NCBI GenBank assembly: GCA_933228895.1
Contig: OW121852.1
Location: forward strand, 61,422,872-61,486,871
Reading direction: 5' to 3'
DNA: 64,000 nucleotides
Source of the DNA: Platycnemis pennipes
Taxonomy: Eukaryota; Arthropoda; Insecta; Odonata; Platycnemididae
The notes below the pieces were generated by a model. It did not search any database, was not told where the DNA came from, and was given only the letters and a program-made list of their open reading frames with translations. The position numbers and the translations under genes were made by a program. This document shows, one piece after another, positions 1-12,600 of the stretch; the stretch's first letter is position 1, and each line of letters opens with the position of its first letter.

Positions 1-1100
1 TCCGGTATCCGGGTGAGCTCTTCTGCAGCGTTGCCAACATTTCACTTTGAAAAATTCCCATGATCATCAGGCGGGAATTTGAACTTGCAATATTTAAATT
101 CATGTCGGAAACTTTTGCTTCAAATATAGACAACTGTTAAGTAATTTGGCTCGAGACCATCGGTATTTATTATAAATTTATTATCAACTTTAATAGATTT
201 TACATTTAATCTCATATCTCAAAGAGGCTATGAAGAGCATTATAATGTGTATAGGTTTATGCTGGGACGAATATTCCATCCTTTAATTCTAATGGATGCC
301 TGTACAGGCTATGAGCAACATATTCATTTCTTCAACTTACCATAACACTTGAGAAATTGGAAAAATTTCTACCAGCAAACTGTAATCCTTCTAATAATTC
401 CTTCTTGACTTTTTAGAGAAATATTCTATGGGATCAGAGCTACATCTAAAAGAGATCCTTAAATAAACAGCTGTTGCATATAAGCTGCAATGATCTTAAA
501 ATTGATTTCCTCGGAATTAAAATGGAAAGGCGTGATCGTCTGGTTTCGAACGGCCATCATAAAAGATAAGAAACAGAAAGTTTAAAGCTGCCCTAGTTTA
601 ATTAAAAACGCAATAGAGATTAAATGGGATGCATGCGGTTTCTATGTTAACAGCCAGCTGAAATTTACTTGGGTGCAATACATCCTAATTGCATAATGTC
701 AAATACTGAATGGAAAAACGTTGGCAATACTGCTTGGCGATGTCCTCCTGTGAACCGATCTTTTGTAAGAATGATTCGTTCAAAAATTCGTTCACACGAA
801 AGCTTCTGCTACGATTTATCTGTTGCATTGTGTAATCCATTGGAACATGGACGATGAATGGTTGCATAATTAGCATTTTCACGACTTATATTCGTTAAAA
901 ATTATTTTCGTTAACAAGCATCAAACACCAAAGCAAATGAATATCCTACCAATAACTATAATGCACGCATTGATTCATCAATCTCGGTATTCTTGTAGCT
1001 TATCTTTTTTCCTTTTCTTGGATTTTCTTTAAATGTATTCATACATCAACGGAAAGGCTTCATTCAAATGAGCTATTTTATCTCATTTTTAGGAATCTCA
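1..1100. other. Intergenic, nothing recognised
   Basis: AT-rich sequence with only short chance frames. No repeat, RNA gene or conserved protein is recognised. Confidence 0.5.
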
Positions 1101-1611
1101 TATTTATTAGCTGCTAATTTTTAATAGTAAAAATCAAGATCAATAATTTGCTGATCTTTGGGAAATCAAACTGTTGGTTTGAGCGTAGGAGCATCCCAAA
1201 TCCAGGACAAAAATTATCAGAAAATTTTAAATTATCAAATCTGGGTCCTTCTTCAATTAGTAGCGACGGAATTTTATTTCCGGAGATGGAATGTCCCGTG
1301 TCGGAACTCCAGCGGCGGATGGTGTACTTGGGGAAATTCTCACCCATGCCGGTGTAAGCGAAATAAGGAAAACTCACTCCAGACTCCTCTTCCATGGCTT
1401 TGCACAACGTGACAGCTTCAGAGGGTTCGTACGTATCGTTGGCGCCTACCGTATATATGTACCTTACATATATACCGTGTAAAATATATATACCGTATAT
1501 ATAATGTTTTTTCTTCTGCTAGAATGTAGAAGAATTCTCAAGGTCCTGATGGGGTGAATATTTCTTCTTGGTCATATTATTTCCATTGTTACGCATTACA
1601 GTTTCTTTGTT

Positions 1612-1925
1612 AGCTAGTTTTTTGGGGTAGGTGACCGATAGCTGACGTAATTTTGCGCCATTTAAGATAGGCGGATAACTGAAATATGGGTAGGAATCTT
1701 TCAAGGAACGGAGGAAGAGTGGAGCAAAGCCCTCTTAAGGAAAGGCTACTAGAGTTCCTCTGCTTAACGTCCCATCCAACGGACGATGTACTGACCATGA
1801 AGTTCCGCCCAGTGGAACGCTCACGAGCGCTCCGCAAAGCACCTAACTGGGGACCCGTATGCTAATGGTAAATCTGTCTCGACCAGGAACCGAACCCGGG
1901 CCCTCGAAACGGGAGGCCAGTAGCA
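1612..1925 (-). repeat. SINE family 1, diverged copy
   Basis: Reads in antisense like the better copies at 17641 and 57334: GTGACCGATAGCTGACG near the 3' end, the central TTAACGTCCCATCC block, and the head with CGAACCCGGGCCC (complement of a pol III B box). The middle is rearranged relative to those copies. Confidence 0.7.
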
Positions 1926-2365
1926 AAATCGTTGCAACGTTTTTTTTAATGTATAATATATATATATTGTACATTTATGTGTGGTAGCAAAGTGATTTCG
2001 CGCTGCTAGGGTCCGCAACAATTTTTTATCATACTGTGTTCTACCAGTCAAAATGGATTTGGATAGGAACTAAGCGTCCCTTTGTTACATATTGCCAGCA
2101 CGGGTACCTTATTTAGAAATAAATGTCCAGAATACAGCGAAATAAAGTAACTTTTCCATTAAATAGTACTCATCCCATTATTTTATTTGCATATATACGT
2201 TACCTAGACCAGTGTCATTGAAATTAATGACGGGAAAGTCTACAAGACAAGCTTTCAAGTCATTGATTTTTTCTTTTTTTCCTCTTGCTACCGCCATATG
2301 CTGAACTCGGTCCACAATCCGATAATCTCTGTTTCGCAGAGGAGTTCGTCCTTTAACGGTCTCGT

Positions 2366-2437
2366 GCAAAATCAGATTACCCTATCCAATGCAACAAAAC
2401 TCTAGGGGCAAAATCAGATTACCCTATCCAATGCAAC
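2366..2437. repeat. 42-bp tandem duplication
   Basis: A 30-bp block containing ATCAGATTACCCTATCCAAT occurs at 2366-2395 and again at 2408-2437, separated by 12 bp. The copies are identical over the block. Confidence 0.85.
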
Positions 2438-2794
2438 GAAAATTTCTTGAATAGTTTTTTATATTATATTTAAAAAAAACTTACATGTTCTGTGTTATAA
2501 GGATAATAATATATGGCCGCCAGCAGCAGGCAACTAAGTTTCCTAGGTCTCTTCAGATGTGAATCAGGAGATATTATTAATTCAAGCAGGTTTATGAAGA
2601 ATAAATTTATCATACGCAGAATCATTCCCATGGCTTCATTTGCCAGTTAAATAAATAACCTGAGTTATCTGTGCCTGATTTAAAACTAAATTTCACACAA
2701 ATATAAAATATTTATTATCACCTAAAATATTCTTTCGTTATCAAGTTCACTCTCTCACTCAGTGATTCAACCCGAAGGTAGGTTTTGATAGGTG

Positions 2795-3015
2795 GGAGTA
2801 GAGCTCACCCCGTACTAAGGCAATGGCGTGTGAAATTCACACATTCAGGGTACGGGGACCAATACCTTTCCCCGGGCCACCTGTGATTTCCTATGTAGTT
2901 CTGACACTTAGTAAATCGAATCGCGAGGATTTTAGATAGGGGTGTCCAGAAAGGCTCTTGCCTGGAATTTGAACTCAGTAGCTCATGCACTACCCACTAG
3001 GCCACCACGACCCCC
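2795..3015 (-). repeat. SINE family 2 (tRNA-derived)
   Basis: On the minus strand it begins GGTCGTGGTGGCCTAGTGGG, a pol III A-box-like sequence, followed about 30 bp later by GTTCAAATTCC, a good B box. The body differs from family 1. The copy ends near the GTACGGGGTGAGC sequence at about 2800. Confidence 0.65.
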
Positions 3016-3019
3016 ATTA

Positions 3020-4400
3020 TTCAAGTTATTATATCTAAATTCTTCAATTCCTAACTTTAGGACTGTAAAATATGTTTATGCTGGAGCATAGGTACGCTTT
3101 CTTTTTAATTTCGTAAATTTTCTTTCAGTGCCGATTAAATAATTTGATCGCAATATTCGCTTATAATATCCATCATTTACCATTTTCAATTGCTGCCAGT
3201 TGAATCAGTCGTGTGGAAGCAACGATCGAAATGCCCGCTATATGAAGCCCATGCACGTATGGGTAGTGACACCTTCTGGATAGCAATAAAAACAAAAGCA
3301 GAAGACGAGCGAAATAGCAAATGTGTGGGTCAGTTGCGGATCAGTTTCAGAGTGAAACAATAAAGATTTCATTTGTGTACACTCCTTTGCAACCCCTGCG
3401 AAAACGCAACCCGCGCTACAGTATGAACCGAGAGGATGGGGAATGTAGGGGAGGATAACTAGGATAGGGAAAGTAGGGGAGGTTACTACCGTATATGGAA
3501 CGGAGCTTCTGCCCACCACCACCGCCATCACTCTGGCGCCGCACAACCAGATCGTCTGCTATTAGCAAGGAGAGTAGAGAACAGGAGGCCGAACGCAAAG
3601 CAATAGCTTTGGTCCGAAGCGCCGGCAAGGTGCCAGTTACCATAAGAATCCGCCGTACAGCGCTACCATTAGTCGTTGCGAATCGCGATGCTTCACAAGT
3701 AAAAACGAAGGCAATAATGAGCCGCAAATAAACATGCCAGGCAAACAGATGCATTTATCAAGCACTACTGCTGAAAACGCAAACGGTGAGCACTCGAGTA
3801 AGCTAAGGCTTTCAAACAAAGACCTCAGTGCACTTGATAAATTAGTTATCGCGGCCGTATCCTCCCGCTCCAAAAGTACCAAGCCGCCTCTAAAGTAGAG
3901 GGGTTTATACATGTACTCCGTGACTTAAACATATAGCATCCACACGCTATAATTTACCAAAATAAATGATTTCAATGTGACACCTAAGAAAATTATAAGC
4001 ACACAAACGGGATCATATTTAATAATAGCAATATGTGACCAACTCTTATTATTTCACTTTCCAAACCCTCTTGCAAAACCCGATGCTGGAAAAAAAATTC
4101 AGAAGTAACATTAATCGCACCAAAAAAAGAAACAGGGAGACAATCTTCATTTAAAACAATAATGTTCATTTCACAGCATTGTATTTTTCACAAACCATGA
4201 CCACAATTACAACATTTTGAAAAACATCATTCGGCGTCATACAAGTTCACAGAAAGTACATGTATGGACAACAGACTGATTAGAACAATGTTAAAAGTAA
4301 TAGAATGAATCAGAAATGTGAGTCAGGAGTCTGGTCCTCCTGGTCCATGCTTTCCCTACTTCTTGCGAGTCTGGTCAATGCGTATCTGATGTACGTACTA
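3020..4400. other. Intergenic, partly CG-rich, unassigned
   Basis: 3490-3730 is richer in CG than its surroundings and open on both strands (3495-3731 plus, 3416-3754 minus), but neither translation is recognised. It could be a promoter or 5' exon of a gene lying off the left side. The rest is AT-rich without visible features. Confidence 0.35.
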
Positions 4401-4417
4401 CTTTGCCGAAGTCACAC

Positions 4418-4699
4418 CTCAAGCAGCAGATCGTATGGCAGTTATACGTCGGCCCAATGTCATTTTGACGTCACCAATGTCGTTTTAACATCGGCTGATA
4501 ATGTCGATATAAAAATGACATATAAATGATATCTTTCTCCGATTTAAAACTGATATCGTCGATCGTATCTTAAAGTGATAATTAATAGATATCGTTTTCA
4601 GATGCATAAATGATGTCAGCTGAGCCGACTAATAAAGGGCATAAAAATGATCATATTTTTCTAGTCGCTGGATTTTATAATTTTGAGTATTCAAATTTT
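4418..4699. repeat. Direct repeat, copy 1 (with 5625-5898)
   Basis: About 270 bp, roughly 90% identical to the copy at 5625-5898 and in the same orientation. Rich in short palindromes (GATATC, CGATCG, ATGACAT). Could be two insertions of one non-autonomous element, or terminal repeats of a small ~1.5-kb element; no tRNA-primed binding site was recognised. Confidence 0.7.
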
Positions 4700-5339
4700 T
4701 TCTCCCGACATCAGAGAGAAGAAAGCCAAAAGTTAGTGAATGGTCCGAACATTAGAAACCATTTGGAGGCCTACATATAAAATAAGAAATATGATTATTT
4801 GAGGATTCAATAAGAAAGAAAAACACGAGCCTGTGTTATCATGTTTCGCTTCCACTCCATATCGCCGGAATCTACAGAATTAGTAAGAATTCGATGTTTG
4901 CTTACAAATTCCCGTTCAAGTGGCAGGCTTGGATATATCCTACATTTACCACCAAGCGCTGGATGGGGTTTACCTTTGGTCGTGGCTTCTTTGACGCCCT
5001 TTCTGCATTGCCATCCTTGATGGACCGCGAGGGCTCAAAATTTCGGTCCGTGAAGAAAAAAAAGGTCCGTGGTTCGATTCCCGGTTCAGGTGAATTCTTT
5101 CGGATGGCAATTAATGTGAACCCCCCATATTGGGTTATAACTCCAATAACTTCAACAGAAAACGAGTTTGAAATACCAACAGTAATACGTCCAAACTACT
5201 CCAGACAAATTATCCATTTTTATTGCCATAATAATTATTATTAATGCATTAATGCTTAAAGTTCTGCATATTCCATAAGGGAAGTTGGGTCAGGAGTAAG
5301 AAGGTATGTCATTACTATCATAAATGCTTAAATAAAATC

Positions 5340-5445
5340 ACTTAATTCTCAACAGGTACAGTTGGGTCAGGGGTAGTTCAGGGTTCTCAATGTGAACATT
5401 CTAAGTTCGAAACTACCTCTCGGCACTTTTTTTTCTATTGCAGTT
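5340..5445 (+). repeat. tRNA-like SINE fragment
   Basis: GTTGGGTCAGGGGTAGTTCA followed about 35 bp later by AAGTTCGAAACTACC and a T8 run. This has the spacing and B-box form of a tRNA-derived sequence. A second isolated B-box-like GGTTCGATTCCCGG is at about 5072. No complete cloverleaf was seen, so it is not called a tRNA gene. Confidence 0.4.
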
Positions 5446-5624
5446 TTATTGTACGACCGGTCCCTCATTATGAATATTTTAAACATGTTTATCCAGGATG
5501 CATTTTAAGTATCTTACTTATTAAATCATCCCAATATCACGTTAATGAAAAATCAGTCAACGGTAATATGAAACATACATCGGCCCAATATCATTTATGC
5601 TACTGTATAGTGGCGAAAGATCCC

Positions 5625-5898
5625 AAGCAGCATCGTATGACAGTTATACGTCGGCCCAATGACATTTTGATGTCACCAATATCATTTTAACATCGGCTGA
5701 TAAATAAAAATGACATATAAGTGATATCTTTCTCCGATTTAAAACTGATATCGTCGATCGTACCTTAAAGTGATATTTAATAGACATCGTTTTCCGATGC
5801 AAAAATGATGCCAGCTGAGCCGACTAATAAAGGGCATAAAAATGATCATATTTTTCTGGTCGCTGGATTTTATAATTTTGAGTATTCACATTTTTTAT
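5625..5898. repeat. Direct repeat, copy 2 (with 4418-4699)
   Basis: Same sequence as copy 1 with a few small indels. The similarity seems to extend somewhat further upstream (CGAAG...CAAGCAGCA in both), so the exact left limit is uncertain. Confidence 0.7.
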
Positions 5899-6226
5899 AA
5901 TGTATCATGTTATATAAGTGTAAATTGAAATCAGACTTTGAAAAATAATTGCGTGCAGTAGTTCTAAAATCCTCCTTTTATCGTTATCCAATCAAAGTGA
6001 AAATATCATGAGAGCCTGGAAAGTAAGGGAATAACTTACAATTTGGGAATGAGCAGAAATAGGACTACTCCACGGTCTCTATGTACTTATATATAGTGAC
6101 CTTACGTATATAGGGACCTTGGTTATCTCACAGCAGAAAACACTCTTTGAAAGGTGAAAGACACATTATCCTGAGTAAGGTAGAAGACAGAAAACAAATC
6201 TGGTTCACCTGAGGGGATTTACTTAC

Positions 6227-6337
6227 CTTCGCCTTGAACAGGCTTCTTTTCCGTAAGTCCTACTCCTTATCACGCTTTTTAGCAGTTTCGTACCCAGCGT
6301 CGCACCCAGGAACAAAACAACGGCAGTTAGGCCTCAT
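6227..6337 (-). pseudogene. THAP-type zinc-finger first exon, interrupted by a stop
   Basis: On the minus strand an ATG at 6337 opens MRPNCRCFVPGCDAGY, the typical N-terminal start of a THAP domain (C-x4-C, then the Gly-Tyr pair). After 25 codons the frame meets TAG (6260-6262), reads on in the same frame for about 11 codons (DLRKRSLFKAK), and ends at a strong splice donor (AAG then GTAAGT, 6221-6226). THAP domains bind DNA and occur both in host regulators and at the N-terminus of P-element-type transposases. The second Cys-His pair would be in a following exon, which I did not find. The stop suggests a dead gene or transposon relic. It lies head to head with COQ9, its ATG 322 bp from the COQ9 start. 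Confidence 0.45.
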
Positions 6338-6399
6338 AGTAAAATACTTGCTAAGAAAAAGTAAACAGTTTTTACTGGCAAAAACACTTGATAAAACAG

Positions 6400-6658
6400 A
6401 TGGAGGAGGTCAGAAATGACAGGTTCGCTCGCTACTATCAGCGCCGCTATACGGCCGATTTTGGTGAACGAATAAGAAGCTCACGAAGTGACAGCAGAAA
6501 TCCGCTTTCCCGTAGAGTTCTGGGGCCTCCTCATGTACTCTCCTTGGTCGAGACTGGTGGTGTGGGTCAAGTTGCAACAAATACGTCGACTCTTTCGAAT
6601 GATTCAATTTTTCACGAGCTGTTCACCTGAGAACGGTACATTCATACAGTATTCAAGT
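6400..6658 (+). promoter_or_regulatory. Probable COQ9 promoter/5' leader, possibly shared with GLMN
   Basis: A stretch with many CG dinucleotides (for example GCGCCGCTATACGGCCG near 6440) against an AT-rich, CG-poor background, directly upstream of the COQ9 ATG and about 320-580 bp upstream of GLMN. No TATA box or initiator can be assigned with certainty. Nothing between the COQ9 donor (6717) and the GLMN ATG (6983) stands out as a separate promoter, so shared use is an inference. Confidence 0.3.
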
Positions 6659-9600
6659 ATGGCCATTTCCATGCTATTTAAATGTATTAGGCTTAATCGT
6701 ACAAGTGTTATTCAGGGTAAGTTATGCATTTATGTATAGCAAGTTTTTCGTTAATTATATATGTAAGCTTATCAGGCAACCACCGTATATGAGAATTAGC
6801 CCTGAATTTTGAGTATTAACTTGCAGTTTTCTCTTTTGTTTTTGGCGCGCAACGTTACACCACCGTAGTACCTCAGTTATAGCAATTGACAAATATGAGT
6901 GGATTATTCAGTGATATATAATAAAGGACATTTAAATCATCCGTTACTCTTAGTCGTATCGGTGGACAAGTGTCGTGCCACCATGTCGAGTGACAGTGAG
7001 TGTGAGCTCATCAAAATACTCAATAGTTACTTAGAGAACCAACAAACCGAGGAGGCGGTGGCTGCTTTTAAACATGAAAAGTATCGTGAAATTTTGGAGA
7101 GCAAAAGTTGGGAACTCATACCAGCTATTTCAAAACATATATGTGAAGACGTGCAGAAGAGGTCGCCCGAAATCATTCAGTGCTGTAGTGAATTGCTGCT
7201 TCTAATTGCACACTATTCTCATCCAGAGGAGGCTATATTAGAGTTCATAGAACAAGCATCTTGCCCAGATAATGACATTTTATTCATGGCTTTGCTTGAG
7301 CCTTTGACAACAGTTCACCTTAGACTGAGTCGTCGGCGTTGCGATTCCCTGAAGTGGCTTCTGAATGCATGTTTAGGTCATCTGCGGGGATTAAAAGGTC
7401 CACAGATGTCTGGCCTTGAAGGGTCGGACCAGCGTAAACTAATGGATCTCGACCCGGCCACTGAACGCATTAATGTAATGTATTCAGCAGTAATTCGGTG
7501 TCTTGAACCATTGATTGATGAAATAAGTAAAGTGTCTCCGGAAGGCTCCTCTTCCACCAAGGAAATGGCCATGGTACTTCAAGTTTTTCTATTGCGTCTT
7601 TTTGGGGGTCCACTTTCATTGCTTGACTTAAGCTTTGATGGTAAAGCAATGAGTGATGCCCGTTCCAATGCGGAGAAATTAATGCACTGTTATACCCGTA
7701 TATCTATAGACCTAATGAACAATTTGGACCAAGTGAAGGGAATACCGTTAAATTCTGATGAGAAAGACCCCCTAACCATGGAAGCACTTGAGGATTACGA
7801 TGAATGTGATGCATTTAACCTAAGAAAATTACCAGACGTTTGTTTTGCTGTGTTTTATTACTTTCTTCTTGGGGAGAAAGTGGACATTGACAAAATCCCT
7901 AATGTTTATAGTCATTTGTACATTTTTCAGTGCTGTGTTTATCTTTCCACTGCTCTGTTCAACCCTAAGGAAGACGTTCACATGCTCAAAGGTCTGACTC
8001 TTGCTAGGTCGGTCATGGAAATGCAAGTTGATTCTTCTGTGCCTTCTGAAGTATTAGATTCGCCTGCACATAGTGCTTTTCAAAAGGCAGTCATCAATGC
8101 AATGGTTTATAGTTCATCCCGTGAATGCCGAATTGCTGGGGTTCATGTGTTGGAATCATATATAAAGAAGTTTGATGAGAAAGGAAAATACATGGTTTTA
8201 ATGAGCTTGCTGTCATCAGCTGGTCATTCGGGACTGGCAGGATTTCTCCTTGTGCAACTTAAGGACATTTTGAATAATTTGACTTTGGGTGGCTCAGTAG
8301 AGGCTCAAAAGCCAAGTGTCTATTTCAGTGGAAAAAACCTTCTAGCTATCTTACTTTCCAAGGGAGGGTGTACATTGGAGCATGGGGCAGAAACAGATCT
8401 TCTCGAAGCATCCGATCAGGTGTTATCAGCACTCAATCTTCTTCGCTTCCTTGCAATCAGAGACTGCTCAAATATCTCAGGTTTTTGGGATTTTGTGCCT
8501 ACTATTAGGCAAAAGTTTTTAATTCCTCTGAGGGAAGGAATTAACTACTCCCGAGCTCACTACCAAGTGAAGCGTAAAGACCTAGATGAAGAAAAGAGGC
8601 TAGGTAGTAAGAGTACACATGGTAAACGTGATGTTAATGTGAGAATAAGTGGAATGGTGTTGCCCAATCTCCCTACCAGTGAGAAAATTTTAGTCGTGGA
8701 GTCAGCTCTCAACACTTTTGACCTAATTGAAAGTCTTATGGGAAGGCTCAATGAATGTTTGGAGCTTGGTTTAGCCAAAAATTAATGTGTTCATGTCAAG
8801 ATTTTGGAATGTCTCTCATGTTTTTATATTCACTCTCAATTGCTTTTGCTGTAAAACTTTATTTTTGTGTATGTCCGTAATAAACATCCCTATTACAATT
8901 ATTTTTGTTTTATTTTTGTAATTCTCTGCTGAATTCAGAATCAATTTTGGCCGAAACAGTTCCCTTAAGGTACTAGAATTTTTTATTATAACATTTAAAT
9001 TGCATTCTTTAACAATGTAGGAAGAGGTGTAGGTTTATTTGAGGAAGTGAAATTAATGTATGCATAGGAATAGCATGGCTACAATTCCATTTTTTAATCA
9101 TGACGTTATATTTTGACCAATGATACTCAATTAGAACCGAATATTTAAGTAAAATTAGACTATTGCTGCCTTTTATTCTCATGTTGGTTGAAATTCTATT
9201 GAAGAACTTGTCTGAAAATAATTTTTTGCTTAAATGATTGTGTTGTCATTCAGGAGTATCAAATGTTTGCTTACTATATTATGATATGAATTTTGTTGTG
9301 CTTTGGTGTGTAGCTTTATTGCTTTTCTGAATTTATTAGTTTCCATAAATTTGAAGAAAAATTCAGGGCTTCATAAATGACCATTGTTAGCGGAGAATCT
9401 TGTGCTGACAAGATAAATTATTTTTGACTCCATAAGAGCACACACTAGCTAATGGTCAGGTTTTAACGTAAAAATGCCAACCATAACTGAAACATTTGAG
9501 TTTGTGAATTAACCAATTTTTATTGTTATATTTTCCTCCCCAAGTAAAAATATGTTTGATCTTAATAAGTTTTTTTTCCTGGAAACAAACTAATTTTTAC

Positions 9601-12600
9601 TCACTATGCATAGTGCTCACTGAAGTCTTGTCTTATCTCAATTAACTTTCAGGAAAAGTCCATGAAAGGTGGAGGAGGGCTATAAGTTCAAACGGCGACT
9701 CAAAAAATGAACACGATGACAAAGACCGTAGTGACAAGGTAGATACCAAAGATGTAAAAAAGAAAATTTTGGAAGCATCATTGCCCTTTGTTAATGTGCA
9801 TGGATGGACCAAAGCTGCTATTAGTGCTGGTGAGATCATTATTTTGGTTCTGGATGAAATTCTGTACTTGTAATCCAGCGATTTCCAAATGTGTTTTTTA
9901 AACTAAGGAGGACTCAGGTGAATTGATTGTAGTATGCATAGGGCTTCTGTAACAATTCTATCATAAGAAATTCAATTTTTAATGATTTCTGAGTGACTGA
10001 GTTCGTATATCTTAGCTGAACATTCATTTTCATTATGAACTTTCTTTGTAGAAAGTGCAGTTAATTGTTAAAAATTAAGTATTCAAAACTGCTGTTAGTT
10101 TTTGTTTCATTTCAAAGAGAAGGTCTTAGAGAGTGTCATTAGAGAAGTTCTTCTTTGGTTGAATATTTGCCTTCAAAGCTTAAATTTCTCATCAAACCTA
10201 TATTAGCCGTTTGTCAGAAAATTAAGATAATTAACAGACCCAACAGTTTGAAGTTAAAGCTTCTATTTAATGATAGTGAGGCTTCCACTTGTGATAATCT
10301 TGTTTCTAGACTTGTGGACTGGAAACTGCCAAAAATGTTGTCTTCAAGAATAATACTTAGAGGACACATTAGACTTCAAATCTCTGTCCCAAATGTTGTG
10401 AAAAGTATTGATTTATTATTACAAACCTTTGAATATTAAATGTATACTGTGAAGGAAAAAGTATAGGGTTGTGCGCTCCATTTTTTATTTGTGCATTCAC
10501 AAATTTTTTTAAGCAATACAAGGGATTGCCAAGGGAGATATGGTGTAATGGAATGTATGCTTTGGTGTAAGCTAATGGCTTTGTGTAGTGTCTGGAAATG
10601 CTGATAACCTGGTAATGATTAAATTATAAATTGGTTATTTCACCAAAATATGTTTCAGTCAATCAGTACCCTAGAAAAATTATTCTGTTCCTTTGTCAAG
10701 AGCTGAAAAAAATTATTTGAAGCTGGTTGGGGTGAAACCCCAGTTTCTTATTAGTCAACTATTCATCATCATCATTATCCATCAATCCTCAGATTGGTTT
10801 GATGCAGCTCTCCACCGAGTTCTTCTATCGGCTAATCTCTTGATATTTACGTATTTTTTCTCTTTCATAACCTTCCATCACTTGTTCCATGCATCTCATA
10901 TGAGGCCTTCCATTGGCATCCTTCCCATCCACTTGTCCTTCAGCGATTGTCTTCATCGGGCCATCCTATCTCGCGATGTGGCTGATTAAGTTGTCCTGTC
11001 TTCTTAGGGTATACAAAAGACTCCTTTTTTCTCCCAGTTTTCTTAGGGCTTCCTCACAACTTTCTCGGTTGATCCATTTAATCTTCATCATTCTTTTGTA
11101 GCCCCACATTTCAATTGCTTCCACCCTATTCTTTTCCGCTGCTCTCATGGTCCATGCCTCACTGCCATAAAGATACACACTCCAGATGTACGTTCTGATT
11201 AATTGTTTCCTTACTTCTACAGTTGTATTTTCAGCTGTAATTAGATTCCTCTTAAGATAGAATGCCCTCTTTGCCTGGGCTATTCTGCTGATTATTTCTT
11301 TCTTGTTTCATCCATTGTTGGTTACTCGGCTTCCAAAGTAACGGAACTCTTTCACCTCTTCCAGTTTTTGTTTTCCTAGTTTAACATTGGTTTTGGCCTC
11401 TTCTCTCTTGCTGCTCACCAATATCTTAGTCGTCTTATTGATCTTCAGCTGATATCTGGCCATTGTCCTTTCCATGCTTATCAGCATCTTACTCTGATCC
11501 CTCTCTGAACCATTGAATTCCAATCCATGTTGTCAAAAGCCTCTCTAAATCCACAAATGCAATGAATGTCAGTTTGTTCATCTCCATTCTCTTCTGTATC
11601 TCCACAGCTTAAGGACCAATTTGCTTCTCTTGTACCCTTACTTTTCTTGAATCCATCTTCATCCAGGAACACCTCTTTTTTTCGTTCTATTCTTCTGTAG
11701 ATGATCCTTATCTTTGATGCATTCGTTGTTAGGGCTATAGTCATAAAATTTTTGCATTTCTACACTCTATTCTTTTTGGGAATAGGAATTATGTTTTTCT
11801 CACAGTCCCTGGGTATTTCTCGTGTTGAGTACATATTGCAGATGGTTTTGTATAGATAGGTTAATGTCTTCTCTCCGACATTTTTAATTATTTCTGCAGG
11901 AATATCATCAATTACAGAAGCATTATTCATGGAAAGGTCCCTTACTGCTGTGTCAAACTCCTATCTTAATATTGATGCTCCCATTTCATCTTCTCCATTC
12001 TTGTCCCTTATGGCATTGCATCTTGTGCTCCGTTCTTTGAAGTGGTTCCTCACTATCCTATAGGCAGCTTCCACCTTTCCTAGCACAAGGTTGTTTAGTA
12101 AATCTTTGCGTAGGTTCTTCATCCATATTTCTCTAGCTTTCCTGGCTTTTCAACTTATTTTGTTCCTTATTCTTTTGTAACAAAGCTGCCCTTATTCAGT
12201 TTTGGAATCCTTGTACTTCCTTCTTTCTTCAATCAGGTTCTTCCATTGGACTTCTTCCATGATCCATGCTTTTTCTTGGCAACTTTTCTTCTTCCAAGAG
12301 CTTCCTGTAGTCCACATTTAATGTTTTCCCTACACTCCACTGATTTCCCTGTCAGGTCCTCTCCTATGTCATTTCCCACTGCTTTTTGAAATGCCAGCTG
12401 ATGTTGATCCTCCTTCAGTTTCAAGTATTCGCTGTTGCGCATACCATTCAACCCATTTTCAGCCATATTTTGGGCATTCAGGCATGATTTGTGATTCTAG
12501 GTAATGTCCGTTTGTTATTGATTTTTAAGTTTGCTAAAATTCTGGTTCAATATAGAGGGTGATTAAATAATATTTTTAAAGAAAAATGATAATACATGCA

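Noticed and set aside
6388..6630. Open plus-strand frame just upstream of COQ9 (ERIRSSRSDSRN...)
   Set aside because: Starts at a non-ATG codon, has no recognised similarity, and the COQ9 start at 6659 is in another frame with a better leader.
10155..10439. 94-codon plus frame in COQ9 intron 2
   Set aside because: Begins at TTG, no recognised family, no splice context; treated as chance or old repeat.
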